This document shows, piece after piece, positions 62,632-64,000 of a stretch of 64,000 nt of DNA (position 1 is its first letter; every line of letters starts with the position of its first letter). The position numbers were made by a program, and so were the translations under genes. The notes under the pieces were generated by a model, which saw only the letters and a list, made by a program, of their open reading frames with translations, ran no database searches and was not told the DNA's origin. Origin of the DNA: Kaistella faecalis (GTDB lineage Bacteria > Bacteroidota > Bacteroidia > Flavobacteriales > Weeksellaceae); assembly GCF_019195395.1 (NCBI RefSeq), contig NZ_CP078067.1, forward strand, positions 1,627,783 to 1,691,782. The letters are read 5' to 3'.

Positions 62632-63537
62632 ATGTTAGGAAGAAGACAAATCCGTGAAAAAGTTGTAGAATCGGTATATTCATATTACCAAAACCCTATT
62701 AAAGCAGACGTTTTAGAGAAAAACATGTTCTCGCAAATCGAGAAAATCTATCATCTCTATATCTATCAGCTTAATTTTTTGGTGGCACTGAAAGCGCTCG
62801 CTGAAAGACAGATTGAGATTGGTAAAAATAAATACATCAAGACCGAAGATAACATTAATCCCAACCAGAAATTCATCAATAACAAAGTTTTGAATATGCT
62901 GGAAGAGAATACCGAAAGACTTTCTTTCACCTCAAAACACCAGGATCTTAAATGGGATCTGCACGATGAATTATTGGTAAAGACTTTCCAGCGAATGACT
63001 GCGGGGAAGCGTTATCAGGATTTTATGAAAGAAGAAGGAACTTCTTTTGAGGAAGATCAGAAATTCATTGGTAAATTATTTCTGAGATATATTGCAGAGA
63101 ATGAAGATTTTCATGATTATATCGAAGGTAAGGAACTGAGTTGGGCTGATGATTTCCACATTTCAAATTCCATGATTCAGAAGACTATTGGTTTTTTTAA
63201 AGAGAATGAGCCAAGCCATACTTTAATTAAGATGATTAAAGATGAAGAAGACCGCGAATTTGCAGGAAGGCTTTTAAAACAGACCCTCAACCACTGGGAA
63301 GAAACCGAGAAAAAGCTCAAAGGCAGACTTGAAAACTGGGACATCGAGAGAATCTCGCTTATCGATAAAATCATCCTGGTTACCGCCATCTGCGAACTCG
63401 ATTATTTTCCGCTTACGCCAGGCAGAGTGATTATCAATGAATATATCGAGATATCGAAAGTCTTTTCTACGGACCGTTCCAACATTTTCATCAATGGAAT
63501 TTTAGATAAGTATACCAAAGATATTAATAGAAATTAG
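62632..63537 (+). CDS. nusB: Transcription antitermination factor NusB, long form
   Basis: The 301-residue product starts MLGRRQIREKVVESVYSYYQ and carries the NusB fold in its C-terminal half (about 160-300, with RISLIDKIILVTAICELDYF and RVIINEYIEISKVFSTDRSN). NusB is normally 130-150 residues, so the N-terminal half is an added helical region that repeats the opening of the fold. NusB binds boxA RNA with S10 and prevents early termination of rRNA transcription. It is followed after 9 bases by a DUF1573 lipoprotein gene. Confidence 0.93.
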   Translation: MLGRRQIREKVVESVYSYYQNPIKADVLEKNMFSQIEKIYHLYIYQLNFLVALKALAERQIEIGKNKYIKTEDNINPNQKFINNKVLNMLEENTERLSFTSKHQDLKWDLHDELLVKTFQRMTAGKRYQDFMKEEGTSFEEDQKFIGKLFLRYIAENEDFHDYIEGKELSWADDFHISNSMIQKTIGFFKENEPSHTLIKMIKDEEDREFAGRLLKQTLNHWEETEKKLKGRLENWDIERISLIDKIILVTAICELDYFPLTPGRVIINEYIEISKVFSTDRSNIFINGILDKYTKDINRN

Positions 63538-63546
63538 TAAGAATTT

Positions 63547-64000
63547 ATGAAAAATTTAGTGAAATTATTACCGCTTGTTGCCGCACTCGCTTTAGTAAGC
63601 TGCAAGAAAGACCAGACCGCTGATCAATTGGTTGTTGAAGAAACTACACAAACAGCAGCTGCTCCTGAGGTAGCTCAGGAAACTGCACCGGTAACACCTG
63701 CTGCACAAGTAGGTCCGGCAACCACTGTTGCACTCTCAGAAGCTAATTTTGCTTTTGGAAAAATTAAAAAAGGTGACAAAGTAGAGCATGTATACGAAGT
63801 TACCAATACCGGGGCAAATCCTTTAGTAATTTCTGAAGTAAAACCTGCTTGTGGATGTACCGTTCCTGATTATACCAAAGAACCAATTCTCCCGGGACAA
63901 AAAGGTAAAATCACCCTGAAGTTCGATTCTGCAAGTTTCGACGGATTGGTAAGCAAGCAAGCTGAGGTGTATGCCAACGTAGAAAAATCACCTATTGTGA
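63547..64000 (+). CDS. DUF1573-domain lipoprotein (3' end beyond window)
   Basis: From the ATG at 63547 the frame is open to the last base. The product has a lipoprotein signal peptide ending LALVSC (Cys 19), a low-complexity linker rich in Ala, Pro, Thr and Gln, and a DUF1573 domain (EANFAFGKIKKGDKVEHVY, then VKPACGCTVPDYTKEPI). DUF1573 is an immunoglobulin-like fold common in Bacteroidota envelope proteins. It follows nusB closely and is probably co-transcribed. Confidence 0.9.
   Translation, partial: MKNLVKLLPLVAALALVSCKKDQTADQLVVEETTQTAAAPEVAQETAPVTPAAQVGPATTVALSEANFAFGKIKKGDKVEHVYEVTNTGANPLVISEVKPACGCTVPDYTKEPILPGQKGKITLKFDSASFDGLVSKQAEVYANVEKSPIV

Overview
The window is an ordinary stretch of chromosome from a member of the Bacteroidota, class Flavobacteriia, most likely of the Chryseobacterium/Kaistella/Epilithonimonas group (Weeksellaceae). 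This rests on the fused CcoN-CcoO oxidase subunit, a type IX secretion C-terminal sorting domain, families largely confined to Bacteroidota (DUF3276/PUR, DUF6089, DUF2683, DUF6576), a zinc-less DksA-like protein, low GC, weak Shine-Dalgarno signals and the Bacteroidota promoter form TTTG-N17-21-TAnnTTTG. No phage, insertion sequence, CRISPR or defence island is present.

Layout. 1-1019 (minus): 5' part of panB and a Crp/Fnr-type regulator. 1111-10017 (plus): a complete cbb3 cytochrome oxidase locus, with the copper ATPase ccoI, ccoS, fused ccoNO, ccoQ, ccoP, then ccoG, fixH/ccoH and a TauE/DsbD-like membrane protein. Two unknown secreted proteins follow. 11617-22649 (mostly minus): serS, a lipoprotein, a small glycan cluster (flippase, asparagine-synthase-like protein, GT4), a pseudouridine synthase, a NUDIX hydrolase, xerD, dCMP deaminase, enoyl-CoA hydratase and catalase. 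The catalase is divergent from a peroxide-sensing oxyR. metK follows under a SAM-II riboswitch, then a porin-like protein, an ECF sigma factor with a 44-residue companion ORF, and a HAD phosphatase.

27468-35189 (minus): trpS, lspA, two small conserved proteins, a DksA-like protein, ileS and an orphan LytS-type histidine kinase. 35399-42644 (plus): topA, a large duplicated T9SS-secreted protein and a degenerate arginase-fold protein. 42692-51723 (plus): an exopolysaccharide locus (FkbM methyltransferase, membrane glycosyltransferase-like protein, GT2, EpsG polymerase, WecA-like initiator, Wza, Wzc). It leads into envelope genes: DUF6089, uppS (lipid carrier), bamA and two Skp/OmpH chaperones. 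Then come a thioesterase, rfbD, a secreted protein, bshB1 (bacillithiol), tRNA-His, a PUR-domain protein, an ABC exporter, nusB and the start of a DUF1573 lipoprotein.

Together the genes cover microaerobic respiration and its assembly, peroxide and thiol redox defence, translation (three aminoacyl-tRNA synthetases), and surface polysaccharide and outer-membrane biogenesis. Non-coding features that stand out are the SAM-II riboswitch before metK, a stem-loop between ccoP and ccoG with a promoter in its 5' arm, several promoter elements so close to start codons that leaderless transcripts are implied, and an unexplained inverted repeat at 29662-29713. I did not find a convincing new multi-gene system.
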